A stretch of DNA of 64,000 nucleotides. It comes from Microbacteriaceae bacterium. Lineage in GTDB: Bacteria; Actinomycetota; Actinomycetes; Actinomycetales; Microbacteriaceae. The stretch covers positions 1-64,000 of the forward strand of contig JAODMT010000004.1 in NCBI GenBank assembly GCA_025464975.1. Direction: 5' to 3'. The translations under genes were made by a program, and so were the position numbers. This document shows, piece by piece, positions 61,916 through 64,000 of the stretch. The notes beneath the pieces are model-generated. The model searched no databases. It was not told the DNA's origin and saw only the letters and a list, made by a program, of their open reading frames with translations. The stretch's first letter is position 1; each line of letters begins with the position of its first letter.

Positions 61916-63063
61916 GCGGTCTCACCCCCGAATTTGGGCTCGGACTCCGCCTCGAGGCGACGGTCGCCGCGAGGGACTTCGACGTGTCGCTCGACCTCCC
62001 CGACGGGCAGACCGTCGCCGTGCTCGGGCCGAATGGTGCGGGAAAGTCCACGCTGCTGTCGGTGATTGCGGGCCTGCTTCGACCGGACACCGGACGGGTC
62101 GTGGTCAACGGCGATGTGCTTGTCGACGACGGGGTGTGGGTGCCGCCGCATCGGCGCGGCATCTCGCTGCTGGCCCAGGATCCGCTGCTCTTCCCGCACC
62201 TCACCGCCCTCGACAACGTGGCGTTCGGGCCGAGGAGTGCCGGGCATGCGACCCCGGCGGCGCGGGAGATCGCGCGACGTTGGCTGTCGGAGGTCGAGGG
62301 CGCGGATCTCGCCGTCCGCCGTCCTGCCCGACTCTCCGGCGGGCAGGCGCAGCGGGTGGCCATTGCCCGCGCCCTCGCCTCCGACCCGCGGGTGCTGTTG
62401 CTCGACGAGCCACTCGCGGCCCTCGATGTGGCCGTCGCTCCGACCATCCGGCGCATGCTCCGGCGCGTGCTCGAGGGACGCACCGCCGTGCTCGTGACCC
62501 ACGAGGTGCTCGACGCGTTGACCCTCGCCGATCGAGTGATCGTGCTCAACCGCGGGCGGGTGGTCGAGCAGGGAGCGACGAGCGAGGTGTTGCAGCGCCC
62601 GCGGCATCCATTCACCGCGGAACTTGCTGGACTCAACCTGCTCACCGGCACACCAACCCCGGATGGACTGGTCACCGACGAAGGATTCCGCGTGGTCGGA
62701 TCGCGAGAGGCGGGAGGCACGGCGCCGACCGGCCCGGCGGCCGTCGGTTCGCGTGATGGTTCGCGGGACGGTGTTCGTCACGGTGTTCGGGATGGCGTTC
62801 TCGTCGGTGCTCGGCTCGGTGCTCGGCTCGGCGCCGCGGTGCGCCCGTCGGCGATCGAGGTGCACGAGCATCGCCCGGAGTCGCTCAACGTCGTGCGGGT
62901 GACCGTTCGCGATCTCGAGCCGCGCGGTGACCTCATCCGGGTGCGCACCGAGACGCTCTCGGCGGATGTGACCCCCGGCCAGGCGGCGGCCCTCGACGTG
63001 ACGCCCGGCACACCGCTCTGGTTCGCGTTCCCGGCGACCGCCGTCGCCATCTACCCCCTCTGA
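61912..63063 (+). CDS. modC: molybdate ABC transporter ATP-binding protein with Mop domain
   Basis: A 383-residue ATPase. ABC domain: Walker [10 protein letters not shown] near 44, signature [15 protein letters not shown], Walker [15 protein letters not shown]-terminal Mop/TOBE domain ([35 protein letters not shown]) senses molybdate or tungstate. Between them, residues 279-306 are tetrapeptide repeats of the kind [12 protein letters not shown] encoded by seven 12-bp units. It powers ModB; last gene of the operon. Confidence 0.94.
   Translation: MSGLTPEFGLGLRLEATVAARDFDVSLDLPDGQTVAVLGPNGAGKSTLLSVIAGLLRPDTGRVVVNGDVLVDDGVWVPPHRRGISLLAQDPLLFPHLTALDNVAFGPRSAGHATPAAREIARRWLSEVEGADLAVRRPARLSGGQAQRVAIARALASDPRVLLLDEPLAALDVAVAPTIRRMLRRVLEGRTAVLVTHEVLDALTLADRVIVLNRGRVVEQGATSEVLQRPRHPFTAELAGLNLLTGTPTPDGLVTDEGFRVVGSREAGGTAPTGPAAVGSRDGSRDGVRHGVRDGVLVGARLGARLGAAVRPSAIEVHEHRPESLNVVRVTVRDLEPRGDLIRVRTETLSADVTPGQAAALDVTPGTPLWFAFPATAVAIYPL
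62746..62829 (+). repeat. 12-bp minisatellite in modC (7 units)
   Basis: Seven in-frame 12-bp units from GGTTCGCGTGAT to GGTGCTCGGCTC; the last two are identical. They lie in the linker between ATPase and Mop domain, so copy-number change would lengthen the linker without frameshift. Confidence 0.85.
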
Positions 63064-63119
63064 CGGGTCCGCCCGCGGTCGCGCACCCCACGGGGACTGT
63101 TTCCGGGGCGAGTACTTAG

Positions 63120-63192
63120 AACGCAGGAGATTCACCACCGTGGTGCGTCTTTGCGGCGTGGCGGCGGCGTTCGGTGGTGATTCTCCTGCGTT
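63120..63192. repeat. inverted repeat with 21-bp arms after modC
   Basis: Left arm AACGCAGGAGATTCACCACCG (63120-63140, one mismatch) pairs with the right arm (63172-63192) across a 31-base centre. TTTT follows the right arm. It may serve as terminator of modABC, but the long arms and centre look like a small palindromic repeat element. Confidence 0.6.
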
Positions 63193-63266
63193 TTCGGTTA
63201 GCAGGGGCGGGTGAGCACGTGACCGCCGAAGTGATTGGGTCGGGGATGAGCAGATAGGGTTTTGGC

Positions 63267-63671
63267 ATGACCGCTCTACCCGATGACGACGCCCTCAGCT
63301 GGGGCGGATCGACCGATCCGACCCACGTCGAGAGCCCGGTTGTCGAGTCGCCGGATGGCGACGGGCAGACGAATGCCGCGGAGCCGGGCACCTCGTCAGG
63401 CCTCCTCGTCGCCTACGGAGCGTTCGGCTTAGTCTTCATCGTTTACCTCGTCGGCTGGCTGATCGCCATCCAGTCGGCCCCTGCCGGACTCTCCGGCTCG
63501 CTCGCCGTCGTGATGGACCGAATCGGCCAGTTTCTCGCCTTCCTGTCACCGGCGCTCTGGTTCTTCGGGGTGTTCCTGCTCGCTCCGGAGTCCCGGGCCC
63601 GCACCCGCATCGTGTGGCTCGCAGTCGGTGTTGTGATCCTGGCCCCGTGGCCGTTCATCCTGGGCTATTAG
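63267..63671 (+). CDS. two-helix membrane protein, 134 aa
   Basis: An acidic, disordered N-terminus (about 45 residues) is followed by three hydrophobic stretches: LLVAYGAFGLVFIVYLVGWLIA, IGQFLAFLSPALWFFGVFLLA and IVWLAVGVVILAPWPFILGY. A family of small actinobacterial membrane proteins has the same layout and is sometimes mislabelled as DNA polymerase III gamma/tau. It is 9 bp from the next gene. Confidence 0.7.
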   Translation: MTALPDDDALSWGGSTDPTHVESPVVESPDGDGQTNAAEPGTSSGLLVAYGAFGLVFIVYLVGWLIAIQSAPAGLSGSLAVVMDRIGQFLAFLSPALWFFGVFLLAPESRARTRIVWLAVGVVILAPWPFILGY

Positions 63672-63679
63672 GAGCGCAC

Positions 63680-64000
63680 ATGACTATGAATTCGAATCGA
63701 TCGTCCGCCGGCCTCTGGGCGACCATGATCATCGCCGTGGTGTTCGGCCTCGTCTTCGCCTTCTACCTCTACGAAGCGATCTCCCAGGCAATCTCTCTCG
63801 CGCAGTACGTGGCCGTGCAAAATCCGGTGCTGAAGCGGGTCGGCCACGCGCTTTTGAGCTTCCCATGGCTCGTGATCGGCGCCTACGTCGTCTTGCCGAT
63901 CGTCACCTTCGTGCTTGCCGTGGTGATCGGACGCCGCCGCACCGTTCCGATCAGGGTCGGCATTTTTGTGCTCGCCCTCGCCGCGCTCTCCGCCGCCAGT
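63680..64000 (+). CDS. membrane protein, cut by the window end
   Basis: Not in the ORF track. ATG 63680 is preceded by GGAGCGCAC, and 107 codons are open to the window edge. The visible part has an N-terminal helix (ATMIIAVVFGLVFAFYLYEAI), then FPWLVIGAYVVLPIVTFVLAVVIG and another hydrophobic stretch at the edge. Probably cotranscribed with the preceding gene. Family not recognised. Confidence 0.7.
   Translation, partial: MTMNSNRSSAGLWATMIIAVVFGLVFAFYLYEAISQAISLAQYVAVQNPVLKRVGHALLSFPWLVIGAYVVLPIVTFVLAVVIGRRRTVPIRVGIFVLALAALSAAS

Overview
The window looks like chromosomal DNA from a high-GC Actinomycetota, most likely a member of the Microbacteriaceae. The evidence is the GC-rich third codon positions (long antisense shadow ORFs almost everywhere), many GTG starts, many TANNNT-N6/7-start leaderless promoters, and small lineage-typical proteins (the DUF7882-like protein at 8747, the YtxH-like protein at 12236, the DUF6510 protein at 53031). 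I saw no rRNA, tRNA, CRISPR array, transposase, phage gene or replication origin. The assignment to family level is my inference from gene content.

Layout. (1) 1-8064: an uptake and hydrolysis block with the tail of one ribose-type (CUT2) permease plus its ATPase, a cyclase-family metal hydrolase, an amidase, a second complete CUT2 transporter (double ATPase, permease, lipoprotein binding protein) and a second cyclase-family hydrolase. A LacI-type operator pair precedes the second transporter. (2) 8097-13377: small lineage-specific genes, a LysR regulator divergent from an MHS-type MFS carrier, and a very acidic repeat-rich protein. (3) 13468-20286: an APC (ethanolamine-type) permease divergent from a glutamine synthetase-like ligase, gamma-glutamyl hydrolase, aldehyde dehydrogenase, SDR and GntR/FCD regulator, which together fit gamma-glutamylated amine or amino-alcohol catabolism. 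(4) 20320-29437: small membrane proteins, an SLC13/ArsB-type carrier, a TetR regulator with twin operators controlling an MMPL transporter carrying a degenerate ABC-ATPase tail and a YhgE/Pip membrane protein, then an MFS exporter. (5) 29532-34873: two convergent ArsR / SRPBCC / alpha-beta hydrolase modules flanking a dihydrofolate reductase-like protein and DUF998-like membrane protein. (6) 34957-42794: DUF4037 protein, VOC protein, WYL regulator, a divergent SDR/TetR pair, CorA, and trehalose synthesis (otsA-otsB). (7) 42837-48058: branched-chain amino acid synthesis ilvD-ilvB-ilvN-ilvC, with an inverted-repeat element between ilvN and ilvC and a strong terminator after ilvC. (8) 48144-52352: APC permease, nitrilase-family amidohydrolase, divergent GntR regulator and a third cyclase-family protein whose C-terminus is encoded by two copies of a 53-bp palindromic repeat. 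(9) 53031-63063: an almost complete molybdenum island with a sulfite-oxidase-like enzyme and its flavin reductase, moaA, moaD, moaE, fused moaC-moaB, moeA, moeB-rhodanese, a TOBE regulator-like protein and modABC. (10) 63120-64000: an inverted repeat and two small membrane proteins, the last cut by the window edge.

How the genes work together. Regions 1, 3 and 8 each join transport to hydrolytic or gamma-glutamyl chemistry for nitrogenous small molecules and carry signs of dedicated control. Region 9 imports molybdate, builds the cofactor and supplies a cofactor-using enzyme with a likely electron partner. The least ordinary items are the MMPL-degenerate ABC fusion, the amino-alcohol pathway candidate, the palindromic repeats that became coding sequence, the 12-bp minisatellite inside modC and a probable ATT start codon.
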